Assembly (NCBI RefSeq): GCF_041449215.1
Contig: NZ_JBGNFV010000001.1
Span: 3,675,001-3,739,000 of the forward strand
From: Roseivirga sp. BDSF3-8
GTDB taxonomy: Bacteria > Bacteroidota > Bacteroidia > Cytophagales > Cyclobacteriaceae
Direction: 5' to 3'
Length of the DNA stretch: 64,000 bases
Positions within the stretch are counted from its first letter, which is position 1. The number at the start of each line of letters is the position of its first letter. Under the pieces are notes generated by a model that saw only the letters and a list, made by a program, of their open reading frames with translations, was not told the origin of the DNA and did not search any database. The translations under genes and the position numbers were made by a program. Positions 1 to 7,201 of this stretch are shown here, piece by piece.

Positions 1-162
1 TTCATAAAATAGCCCATCGCGTTTCACCTCTACCCGCGCCTCAGGCTCCATAATAAGCCAGGGAGACCACGCCTGCATATGAGTTAAGTCTGCTACCGCT
101 GGGTATACCTTTTCAGCCGGAGCATTGATAAGAACCGACCGCGCTACATGTATTTCAGGCAT
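1..162 (-). CDS. SRPBCC-family protein, N-terminal part (runs off window)
   Basis: The reverse strand from 162 reads MPEIHVARSVLINAPAEKVY and then continues open to the window edge through WSPW. The pattern of a beta strand ending in INAPAEKVYPAVADL is typical of the start of SRPBCC/polyketide-cyclase-like (START-fold) proteins, which bind hydrophobic ligands in a deep pocket. Only 54 residues are visible, so the ligand and the subfamily cannot be named. The start is the ATG at 162-160; no strong ribosome binding site precedes it, as is usual in Bacteroidota. Confidence 0.6.
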   Translation of the reverse strand, partial: MPEIHVARSVLINAPAEKVYPAVADLTHMQAWSPWLIMEPEARVEVKRDGLFYE

Positions 163-265
163 AGTATTATAAGGTTTGGTGAGTAGTGTAATGTAATGAT
201 TTTCAGGTTAATTTTCTTTAAAATCACCTCCTGTTTTAATCCCTTATACCGGTCAGGTACAATAG

Positions 266-293
266 AAAAAGGCCGGCCAATGCCGGGCTTTTT
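266..293. terminator. GC-rich hairpin with A and T flanks
   Basis: A run of A, then GGCCGGC, the loop CAAT, then GCCGGGC and a T run form a near-perfect stem (one mismatch). It looks like a bidirectional intrinsic terminator, but it lies between two genes that diverge from here. It may therefore end an unseen small transcript. Confidence 0.4.
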
Positions 294-322
294 ATTCAAA
301 AGAATGCTTTTATTCTCTTAGT

Positions 323-369
323 GATGGTTGCATCTGTCAATGGCTTAGGTCATTGAGACAGGCGCCATC
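323..369. other. Extended inverted repeat upstream of the XRE gene
   Basis: CTGTCAATG (334-342) pairs with CATTGAGACAG (351-361, one bulged base), and outer GATGG (323-327) pairs with CCATC (365-369). The element sits about 85 bases before the XRE gene. It could be an operator, a 5' leader hairpin or a small RNA. No function can be assigned. Confidence 0.4.
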
Positions 370-453
370 ATAAAGCACGCATAAAGTTTGGAGAAAAGGA
401 CTTACTCATGCGACATTGCCTTCACATTCTTTAATTGAACCTAAAGACACAAC

Positions 454-1119
454 ATGAAAGCAGTACACTACCCCATCCTTTTCAAATACGCCCGACAGAG
501 CATGGGCCTGAACCAGAGGGAGATGGCCGAGCGCCTTCGCGTACACCAAAGCACCATAAGTAAGATAGAAAGCGGCAGGCATTGCCCCCACAGAGGTACC
601 ATGATGGGCCTTGCGCGCCTGACCGGCCTCTCCATGCACCTGCTCACCCAAAGGGCAGCACACCATACCCGGCAGCAGGAATCAAACACAACCACCCCGG
701 CCAACCGCCCCGCCATCAGGTTTAAACCCGCAGACCTGCAGGTCGCCCGGTTTCGCCAAAGCGAGCTGCGTAACAAGCTGAAGACCAACCTCTACCTGAA
801 AGAAAAAGCCCTGCAAAGGCTACAGGCCCAGCGCTATATGCATGATCTGGCAGAGACTAATGCCCTGCAAATACTCAGTGAAGCACAGGAGATTACCAGT
901 CACCTCCAACAGAATAATGCTCCCCCCGCCCTGCTGGCTACAGCCCGTAAAACACAACACGAGGCCGCCAGCCACCTGGCCCTTCTTCGAAAAAAAGCCA
1001 TCCGAATACCCCCAGCCTACAAACTACTGCTTATGGAGGCAGAAGTGAGGCAGCTAAAAGCGAGAATAGAGGTACTTAGATTGGATAATGGGGAAGTAAT
1101 ACCGGTTGTCAACCGTTAA
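454..1119 (+). CDS. XRE-family HTH regulator with coiled-coil C terminus
   Basis: This is a 221-residue protein. Residues about 8-65 form a Cro/CI-type helix-turn-helix: QREMAERLRVHQSTISKIESG is followed by the third and fourth helices. The rest is charged and helical (residues about 85-215, rich in Q, K, R, E and L), probably a coiled-coil dimerisation or partner-binding region. It resembles no named regulator I know. It stands alone, preceded by a hairpin-rich leader and followed by dispersed repeats. The HTH call is strong; targets are unknown. A plasmid- or phage-derived repressor is an alternative. Confidence 0.75.
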   Translation: MKAVHYPILFKYARQSMGLNQREMAERLRVHQSTISKIESGRHCPHRGTMMGLARLTGLSMHLLTQRAAHHTRQQESNTTTPANRPAIRFKPADLQVARFRQSELRNKLKTNLYLKEKALQRLQAQRYMHDLAETNALQILSEAQEITSHLQQNNAPPALLATARKTQHEAASHLALLRKKAIRIPPAYKLLLMEAEVRQLKARIEVLRLDNGEVIPVVNR

Positions 1120-1127
1120 ATAGCACC

Positions 1128-1480
1128 AGTCCCCGTCGTATGACGGGGCCCCCATCTGCAAGCACCACCCACAAGCTAAGCACCAAAATTCCCCTCCTGA
1201 GTCCAGGAGGGGGGGAATAAAAACGCGAAGGCGTGTTTTATTTCGGGGTGGCCCGCATACGGGAGGTCCGACTATCGGGGTCCTACTATCGCTAGGCCTA
1301 CTACCTATGGTCCAACAATCCGTCTTTCAAAACCCATGCAGAATGTAGCATAAGAGCCCCACCAGTCCCATCGGGACGATGCCTTTGTAGCCAATAGAAC
1401 CGATGAAAATCCTAAGTGCCGTAGGCACGCAGCCAACCAGCCTCTGTTCCGGTGAGGTCTGTCGCCAGGGTATTTTTAAC
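1128..1480. repeat. Dispersed intergenic repeat, copy 1
   Basis: A mosaic of short blocks that recur at 2810-3420. They include a block starting CCCCGTCGTATGACGGGG, one starting AAGCTAAGCACCAAAATTCC, the hairpin AATAAAAACGC/GCGTGTTTTATT (about 1218-1245), many CCGAC/GTCCGAC words, and a block from CCCATCGGGACGATGCC to GTCGCCAGGGTATTTT. The last block lies inside the 3' end of the gene at 1327-2193, so it is translated there. Confidence 0.75.
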
Positions 1481-2193
1481 CCCTCATCGCCTGCCCCTAA
1501 CACCATAACGGTCCCATCGGAACCTCGCCTTTGTAGCCCATAGGCACGCAACCCATCCACCCCTCTGTCCCTATCCACAGAGGCCCCACCATTAGCCGGT
1601 AAATTCGATCCAACCCCATCACCCCCTGCCACTAGTTCCTCCTCATATACCGTCACATTTCCTGCTGCATCTGCCGCTTCCACCCGTACCGATACCCCAT
1701 TCACCAAATCCACATCCCTTTCCAGGTTATAAGCATACACCTCATTCGCTATCAGCTCAATGCACTCACCACTTTCCAAGACAGCACCCCTGCCATCCAT
1801 CACCGTCACCTGCAAAGAACAAATGCCAAAATCATCAGACCCATACACCTCCAGCACCTCACCCGCCTTCCCCGTAAACCCCTCTGCTACCACCTTTTCC
1901 ACCACCGGCGCATACATATAGTCCCTCACCGCCACGTTCTGCCACGAAATAAAGCCCTCCGCTGCCGCCGCATACTTCGCAAACAGCCCATCATCCTCCT
2001 TCACCCGCTTGCTATACGCCGTCGCCTCCCTGAATCGCCTGTGATGCGCCTTTTGCTTCTCACTCAGAGGCCTCGATGATGTGGCCGGCCGGGCAGACAC
2101 AATCGTCCTGCCCGCCCGCTGCCGGTACACAATCGCGCCCCGCACCATACCTCGCGCCCCTTCTATCCATGGATTATTCTCTATGACAGCCAT
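1327..2193 (-). CDS. Hypothetical protein, paralogue of the gene at 40883
   Basis: 288 residues, no known family recognised. Residues 1-185 resemble the 193-residue protein at 40883-41464. Both have an early G-x-V-x-G/N motif, a block with H-x-R and Y-x-K, a stretch 'SWQN' / 'SIKW', a domain with VTVMDGRGAVLESGE / VSILDNGTSLETGE, and a terminal AGNVT motif. The last ~100 residues, after AGNVT and the ELVAGG linker, are encoded by a dispersed intergenic repeat (copy 2 at 3292-3420) and have low-complexity character. The ancestral protein probably ended near residue 190-200, and the tail arose when a stop codon was lost or repeat DNA was inserted. Role unknown. Confidence 0.6.
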   Translation of the reverse strand: MAVIENNPWIEGARGMVRGAIVYRQRAGRTIVSARPATSSRPLSEKQKAHHRRFREATAYSKRVKEDDGLFAKYAAAAEGFISWQNVAVRDYMYAPVVEKVVAEGFTGKAGEVLEVYGSDDFGICSLQVTVMDGRGAVLESGECIELIANEVYAYNLERDVDLVNGVSVRVEAADAAGNVTVYEEELVAGGDGVGSNLPANGGASVDRDRGVDGLRAYGLQRRGSDGTVMVLGAGDEGLKIPWRQTSPEQRLVGCVPTALRIFIGSIGYKGIVPMGLVGLLCYILHGF

Positions 2194-2809
2194 TCTTTCC
2201 TCAGCTTTTATTTCATGTTTATTGCTGTCAAAATTAACCCTTCATGCATTCCCCCCACTTTTCAGGTAAGCATATCCACTTTTGTTACAAGAATATAAAT
2301 TCAAGAGAGGCACCTGTAAATAGCATATATTCAATACCGCACCCTTTCTTACCCTCTGCCCATCCTGTGGGTATCCCGTGGGTATCCTATAAGCATAAGA
2401 GCATAACCTATGTGGAGATGTATATATAACTATTTCATGAAACAGAAAACAAGCTACCTCAACTCCCACCCCAACCATCCTATATGATCACCCCATGTAC
2501 CTTCCCGATTAAAAGGCAATTCAGCCATCACAACCCAGGCGCCTGCGCCATCGAGTAAAGAAACCACTAAATCATTGAAACCACCCCTTCCTGTAGAGGC
2601 GCGATTCATCGCGCCTTGTTCCGTCTGGCAAGAAATCAGGGAAGGGTCACAAAACCCAAAAATGCTCGTCAGCCGCCCGTCTGCAAGCATAGCCCACAAG
2701 CTAGGCGGTAAAATTCCTCCTTAGCTACCGCGGAGTTGCACTCCGCGAGGCGTCGTCTGGCTCTTTGCCCGGAGGTAGCTCCTATCCCCACTAGCCTAAC
2801 AGGCGCATA
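2194..2809. other. Repeat-rich intergenic region, no convincing gene
   Basis: AT-rich to 2450, then several short palindromic elements. One is GGCGCGATTCATCGCGCC (2595-2612), part of a GTAGAGGCGCGATTC block whose reverse complement recurs near 32748 and 39885. Another is GCGGAGTTGCACTCCGC inside an AGCTACC...GGTAGCT stem (about 2723-2780). Open frames here change with the repeats and have no start signals or family resemblance, so I annotate none. Confidence 0.5.
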
Positions 2810-3420
2810 GTCCACAAGCTAAGCACCAAGCTCCCCTCCTGAGTCCAGGAGAGGTCCGACTTTCGCTGGGCCGACTTTCGGAGGTCCTTGCAGAATGTAT
2901 CTCCATGCAGTCAGATACGGCAACTTCTAATTCTGTCCCCGCCGGTATGTCGGTCCAACCCTGGCCTAACAGGCGCACAGCCCAAGCTAAGCACCAAAAT
3001 TCCCCTCCTGAGTCCAGGAGGGGGGAAATAAAAACGCGAAGGCGTGTTTTATTTCGGGATGGTCCGACTTTCGGTGGCCCGCATACGGGAGGTCCGGCAT
3101 TCCGGAGCTCCGGCTATCGCTGGGCCCGCCATCGGATGTCCGACAACCCAGCTTCCAAAACCCTGCAGAATGTAGCAATAGAGCCCCCCTCCAGTCCCCG
3201 TCGTATGACGGGGCCCCCATCGGTGAGGGACCCTGTTGGGAATTGCTAAAACTTAACCTATCATCTCTACACTAAAACCGTGGAATTGTCCCATCGGGAC
3301 CCCGCCTTTGTAGCTCCATCGGGGTTTTGTAGCCAATGGAACCAAAGAAAACCCCGAGTGCCGTAGGCACGCAGCCCACCAGCCTGTTCCGGTGAGGTTT
3401 GTCGCCAGGGTATTTTCAAG
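2810..3420. repeat. Dispersed intergenic repeat, copies 2a and 2b
   Basis: Two successive partial copies of the mosaic seen at 1128-1480. One begins near 2815 (CACAAGCTAAGCACCAAG), the other near 2980 (CCAAGCTAAGCACCAAAATT). The second carries the AATAAAAACGC hairpin, the CCGTCGTATGACGG palindrome and the CCCATCGGGAC...GTCGCCAGGGTATTTT block (3292-3413). Similarity to copy 1 is high in blocks but the spacing differs, as expected for a modular repeat family. Confidence 0.7.
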
Positions 3421-3453
3421 CCTTCAGCCCATAACCCAAAGCCCACGCCGGCC

Positions 3454-4506
3454 CTATCCGTAAAGAGCGGCTCTGCAGTTGGCCAATAGGTGAGAAACCT
3501 CCTTCTGATCCAGGTTATTAGGTAGCCGTGAATCCTCGAAGCCCTTTTTTATATCATGCAGTTCTTTTTCTGCCATGTCCATAAGCGTGTCATATTCATA
3601 GCGGCCTGACTTTATATCCAGTAAAAAGTCCCTGTCAGGCCTCTTTACCCTCAAAACACCCTCCCTGGCTATCTCCCCGGCCATTTTTAAAAGCCGGAAC
3701 GTATGCATCATATTTTTCGCATCGTAGTTCTTACCATGCGTCAGCGTATTTTTATACCGGGCCTCATTTCGTTTCTTCACCCATTCCCAGTAAGCCTTAT
3801 ACTCCCTGCAGTGTGCAGAAAAGGCAGGCTGGTTAAAAAACATATGGGCCGCAGGCTTTTCCCCTTTTTCTATCATGCTCAATGCCACATCCGTAGCCTC
3901 TTCATTTCTGATTATCCCCTTATAGGCACCCTCCCTGTTTATGTAAAGCGCATACATATTTATCATATGATCCATAGCTGCCAGCCCGGCCTGTTGCTGG
4001 CTTAGGTCATGATCACTGAGCCACTCTGGTAGCGGTATTGCATGGCCCCCGGAGATAATGTAGCAAAATTCCGTCACAGGCTTTCGTTTGCTGTCTACCG
4101 GGTTCAGCACCTTCTTATTCAGCCCCCGCGCCTTCCTTATTTGCGACATGGCATAGCCGGCAAAGGTGTTCTCGCACTGTTTTGACAGAAAATTCTCCAC
4201 ATGAAAATCATCCATACGCTCATCACGATAAAGCACACACCCCTCCGGAGTCGCTAATAACTCCAGCGCCGTAGGGTTACTTTTCAGCAATAACTCCGTG
4301 AAGCGGCCTATCTCATAATACACTACATCGTTAGACTCATTCGCCACCTGGGGTATATACTCCAGGCCATAGAACCCCTCCCGGGGCATATAAAATACCC
4401 CCCGGATGTCCGTATCCGACTGCGGCCTGTCTAATCCATAAGCACGGCTGCCGCTGATGCATTCCATCAGCAGCAGTCCCCGCTCCTTTATCTCATCTAT
4501 CGTCAT
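3454..4506 (-). CDS. RlaP/YcgL-type nucleotidyltransferase (pol-beta superfamily)
   Basis: 350 residues. The N terminus has the nucleotidyltransferase signature GSRAYGL (19-25) followed by SDTDIRG, giving the G-S and D-x-D metal-binding residues of the DNA polymerase beta superfamily. The rest is the helical part typical of the RlaP family (predicted nucleotidyltransferases of COG3541 type). These are often encoded beside RNA ligases or other RNA repair genes and are thought to add nucleotides to RNA ends; the true substrate is unproven. The start ATG (4506-4504) overlaps the stop of the preceding nucleotidyltransferase gene by an ATGA junction, so the two are translationally coupled. It is the last gene of the TROVE/Y RNA operon. 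Confidence 0.8.
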   Translation of the reverse strand: MTIDEIKERGLLLMECISGSRAYGLDRPQSDTDIRGVFYMPREGFYGLEYIPQVANESNDVVYYEIGRFTELLLKSNPTALELLATPEGCVLYRDERMDDFHVENFLSKQCENTFAGYAMSQIRKARGLNKKVLNPVDSKRKPVTEFCYIISGGHAIPLPEWLSDHDLSQQQAGLAAMDHMINMYALYINREGAYKGIIRNEEATDVALSMIEKGEKPAAHMFFNQPAFSAHCREYKAYWEWVKKRNEARYKNTLTHGKNYDAKNMMHTFRLLKMAGEIAREGVLRVKRPDRDFLLDIKSGRYEYDTLMDMAEKELHDIKKGFEDSRLPNNLDQKEVSHLLANCRAALYG

Positions 4507-5257
4507 CGTCCTCGTATCATATGCTCAAGTACCCTGTTCAGCGGTTCTGTTGGTCCTGCTTGGGCAGGTATGTTGTTTGCCTCCCTTTCACACTCCCTGT
4601 ACATCGAGGCTATTACATGGTGCAGCTTACTGTCGATCACAGTAGAAAATGCTTCCTTCTCAGAAGCCTTCACCAACATAAGCCACTCAAGCTCAGCCTG
4701 TGCATGATCATCCTCCAGCAGGTAAAGAAGCTTACCCATTTCCATAGGAGGAATGGATTGATGCCGCATAATGTACCGTGCCGCCAAAGTACACCGGGCA
4801 TAATAAAAAAATGATTTGAGATTTACAGAATGTGAAGGGTGGCAAGACCCTGCAAAACGGCGACACAGCCCCAGGTAGTGATTTATGCCTGCACGGGGAT
4901 TAAAATACCCTGGAGCCAGCTCCCAAAGCAGTTCCCTAAAATCCCCTTTCTGCTTATAGATCACAGGAGATTGCAGCTTCTCAAAACCGACCCATTAGAT
5001 TTGCGAAGCAACTGCAGGGATTTTCGCAGCTCCCAACCCACCAGGTCCAGATCGCCACACAGTAGGTTCAGGGAGTCTTTAGGCGAATCCAGTTTCAGGT
5101 AGTCCTCACAGGGCAGCACATAGAAAAACCGTACGTCATAGTCGCTGTCAGCAGAGGGAAAGCCCCAGCCTCTTGAACCCGTCTCACAGGCATACAGTAT
5201 GCTTACACCCGCCTGTTCTTCTATTTCATTGAGCTTATTCAGGATCAGTGAGTTCAT
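4503..5257 (-). pseudogene. RlaP/YcgL-type nucleotidyltransferase, interrupted by one frameshift
   Basis: Two frames together make one protein of about 250 residues. Frame one (5257 to about 4965) gives TGSRGWGFPSADSDYDVRF, the G-S/D-x-D nucleotidyltransferase core, and continues to LRKSLQLLRKSNGSV. Frame two (from about 4985 to 4503) continues with QSPVIYKQKGDFRELLWELA and a helical domain with YFNPRAGINHYLG, as in the YcgL/RlaP family. Adding one T to the TTTT run (plus-strand AAAA at 4983-4986) restores NGSVFEKLQSPV, a normal junction for the family. So one base was lost from a homopolymer, either as a recent mutation, a sequencing error or, less likely, a programmed slip. It follows Y RNA C by 20 bases and precedes the second nucleotidyltransferase with an ATGA overlap. 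Confidence 0.8.
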
Positions 5258-5277
5258 ATCAGATCTTTATTTAAAAA

Positions 5278-5414
5278 GAGAAAAAGCAGGCAACAAGCCC
5301 GGAGAGCCTTTACACTGCGTGCTATAATTACACCATGGCACCAGGCCAGCGGGACTTACACCCGCACTACAGTCGGGACTGAAGTATCTCTCCGGTACGG
5401 CACTGCTTTTTCTC
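5278..5414 (-). ncRNA. Candidate bacterial Y RNA C, with tRNA-like module
   Basis: 137 nt on the reverse strand. The outer stem GAGAAAAAGCAG (5414-5403) pairs perfectly with CTGCTTTTTCTC (5289-5278). An internal loop has TGCCGTA on the 5' side and GCTTGTTGC on the 3' side. The inner stem CCGGAGAG pairs with CTCTCCGG (8 bp), and ATACTTC follows at once. The apical part contains a T-arm-like hairpin, GCGGG-TGTAAGT-CCCGC (5365-5349), then a short acceptor-like hairpin TGGC/GCCA (5348-5336), then CATGGTGTAATTATAGCAC (5337-5319), which reads like the D arm of a bacterial tRNA-Gln. The order T arm, acceptor, D arm is a circular permutation of tRNA, with the Ro-binding stem in the place of the anticodon arm. 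Known YrlA Y RNAs also mimic tRNA. Ending in CTGCTTTTTCTC, it could also be cut by processing. Confidence 0.8.
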
Positions 5415-5428
5415 TGATCATTAAAATA

Positions 5429-5497
5429 TAGCGGGCTACGGCTACGGCATGTATATATGGCTTCCCTATGAAGTAACACGCCGCTACGGCACCGCTA
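5429..5497 (-). ncRNA. Candidate bacterial Y RNA B, short form
   Basis: 69 nt on the reverse strand with the same plan as RNAs A and C. The outer stem is TAGCGG/CCGCTA, and the internal loop is TGCCGTA opposite AGCCGTAGC. The inner stem GCGGCGTGT/ACATGCCGT has 9 pairs, two of them G-U. TACTTC then starts the apical loop, where CTTC can pair with GAAG. The stems differ completely in sequence from those of A and C but keep pairing, so covariation supports a functional RNA fold. There is no tRNA-like module. It lies 14 nt after RNA C's outer stem on the plus axis and 11 nt before RNA A. Confidence 0.7.
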
Positions 5498-5508
5498 GTA
5501 ACCTACCA

Positions 5509-5575
5509 GCCGGGCTACATGCGGTAAGGGTAATAGCGATTTAAAGTCGAAGTATCCCTTACCTACGGCACCGGC
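5509..5575 (-). ncRNA. Candidate bacterial Y RNA A, short form
   Basis: 67 nt on the reverse strand. The outer stem is GCCGG/CCGGC, and the internal loop is TGCCGTA opposite GCATGTAGC. The inner stem GGTAAGGG/CCCTTACC has 8 perfect pairs, and ATACTTC opens the apical loop, which holds a small CGA/TCG stem. The distance from TGCCGTA to TACTTC (8 or 9 bases) matches RNAs B and C. It begins 10 bases after the TROVE stop codon, so it is either released from the TROVE mRNA or made from a promoter inside that gene. Confidence 0.7.
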
Positions 5576-5584
5576 CGGATTTTA

Positions 5585-7102
5585 TTAAAGCGTCACACCC
5601 TCAATCATATCAAGCGTTTCGCCACCATTTTCTAAATGGTCCAGCACCTCAAACACCTTATCAGACCACCCGGCTATCAGGTATACATCCTTCTGTGGCA
5701 GACGTACCGGTGATTGTCCATAGCCAGCCAGGTCAAACACATACAGCTTCGCAGCCGGGTTCATACGCTTATAATGAATCCATGCCCGGTTAAGGCTACC
5801 CTTATTACCCGTACTGTCCCACAGTTGGCAGTCAGTAAACACCATCACCTTATCCACCACATGCCGGTTTTTCGTCAGGTCAGTTAGTGCCAGGTGGCCG
5901 TTAGTCGCATAGCCCACTGTATTAGCTATCCGCGTCATTTCAACCGTATTACCCAGTATAGGCTCCGCAGGTAATGTCACCGCTTTATAGTTCGTACCGA
6001 ATACCCCCGAGACCACATACTGGCACTTAGCCTTAAGCATCATGCTCATCATAAGGCCCACGTCATACAGCATCACCTTCGACCGGCGCGACACCGGCAT
6101 ATACATACTGCCGGACACGTCCGAAGCAATGGCCACCCGCGTATCTGGCCCGAAGCCCTCCATAAAACCTATGCTTTGCACCACCGCCCTTTCCAGTGCC
6201 TGCAGCACCATCCCCGTATAACCCGAAGGGTGGTCACGTACCTCCTTGTAAGCGGCCAGGTAGCGGAAAGGTAACTGCCGTGCGCGGCTTACCCTATCAG
6301 GGTCCGCCAGGCGAGTACACACCACATCCACATATTCTCCTGAGATATTGGCGTTAAGCATATTCCTCAGATTACGCATCATAGCCATATAGCCCAGCGC
6401 ATCATTAGCAATCAGCTCCTCCCACTTGTCCGTAAAGGCAAGCTTTTTATCCTCTTCAGAGATATATACCTCAGACCCCAGCGCCGAGAGTTCCGTCTCC
6501 CAGGTATAAGGTGTGGCCAGTTCATCAGCCGCCAGCTTATCCAGAACCTCCTGCTGCCCGGCGGTAGCCGCCTTAGGGTGCACCAGGAAGAGCGCATCAC
6601 GCAGGCGTACTTCCGTCGCACGATCATACTTGGCCAGTTGATACTCACTGAATTTCATAAAGGCCCGGGCCAGCCCCTTTTGCACCTGCTTCGACAGGCG
6701 GTTTAGCTTTTTTACCCCTTCGCGGCCGTTTGCCATCTGGTAGTACGCCAGTAGCTCCGTAATCTCGTCTGCCCGTTGCACCACCTTTTCCACAGTCCGG
6801 CTCACCAGGTTGTCCCCCCGGTGTATCATCGCCAGCTCGGCCACCAGCACCAGCGGCATACTGCGCAGGTGCATTTCCGTACGTGCATACACAGCCAGCT
6901 TGGCCACAAATTCCGGATCATTTGCTGCGATTAGCTCCCTGACCCGGAGTACACGCTGCTCGTCACCTTCATAAAAAGTATGAGACAGCGAGCTTGTCAC
7001 CACTGCCGTGTACAGTTCCATCTGAGGATCCATTTTCCACGCCGGCGCACCTTCATGGTTAAGTATCTTTTTTATCCGGCTGGTCAGTTTGTTAAATCGC
7101 AT
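5585..7102 (-). CDS. rsr: TROVE-domain Ro60 homologue (Rsr-type RNA-binding protein)
   Basis: 505 residues. Residues about 15-310 form the TROVE module of HEAT-like helical repeats (for example RELIAANDPEFVAKLAVYAR and LRSMPLVLVAELA), which makes the ring that binds single-stranded RNA 3' ends and Y RNA. Residues about 320-490 are a von Willebrand A domain with an intact MIDAS site: DVSGS (328-332), Thr near 400 and Asp 424 in VFTD. Bacterial Ro proteins work with Y RNAs and exoribonucleases in rRNA maturation and RNA decay under stress. Three Y-like RNAs follow within 10 to 310 bases, which strongly supports the assignment. It is transcribed away from the WYL-dioxygenase gene, with which it shares a 99-base promoter region. 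Confidence 0.93.
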   Translation of the reverse strand: MRFNKLTSRIKKILNHEGAPAWKMDPQMELYTAVVTSSLSHTFYEGDEQRVLRVRELIAANDPEFVAKLAVYARTEMHLRSMPLVLVAELAMIHRGDNLVSRTVEKVVQRADEITELLAYYQMANGREGVKKLNRLSKQVQKGLARAFMKFSEYQLAKYDRATEVRLRDALFLVHPKAATAGQQEVLDKLAADELATPYTWETELSALGSEVYISEEDKKLAFTDKWEELIANDALGYMAMMRNLRNMLNANISGEYVDVVCTRLADPDRVSRARQLPFRYLAAYKEVRDHPSGYTGMVLQALERAVVQSIGFMEGFGPDTRVAIASDVSGSMYMPVSRRSKVMLYDVGLMMSMMLKAKCQYVVSGVFGTNYKAVTLPAEPILGNTVEMTRIANTVGYATNGHLALTDLTKNRHVVDKVMVFTDCQLWDSTGNKGSLNRAWIHYKRMNPAAKLYVFDLAGYGQSPVRLPQKDVYLIAGWSDKVFEVLDHLENGGETLDMIEGVTL

Positions 7103-7142
7103 GACGTTTTTCCGTTTGAGTATGATACAAAGGTGGCAGGGT

Positions 7143-7188
7143 ACTGCGCAGTCTTTTTGCGTAGTTGAAATAAATCAGATATTTTTTG
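7143..7188 (+). promoter_or_regulatory. Divergent promoter region with inverted-repeat operator candidate
   Basis: The perfect palindrome ACTGCGCAGT (7143-7152) is part of a larger inverted repeat, ACTGCGCA/TGCGTAGT (7143-7150 and 7158-7165, one mismatch, 7-base spacer). A plausible plus-strand promoter is TTG (7157-7159), 20 bases, then TATTTTTTG (7180-7188), close to the Bacteroidota -33/-7 pattern. The repeat overlaps the -33 element, so WYL binding here could control both directions. Inference only. Confidence 0.45.
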
Positions 7189-7201
7189 AGAAAAATTTGT
7201 C

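Noticed and set aside
2905-3249. 114-residue frame in the repeat region
   Set aside because: Its sequence is entirely built from the dispersed repeat blocks, with no start signal or known domain.
5349-5365. Ordinary tRNA gene
   Set aside because: T and D arms occur in permuted order with no anticodon arm or CCA end, so a tRNA-like part of a Y RNA fits better.
5267-5479. 70-residue frame across the Y RNA region
   Set aside because: It overlaps the three structured RNAs, has no family resemblance, and is explained by RNA covariation.
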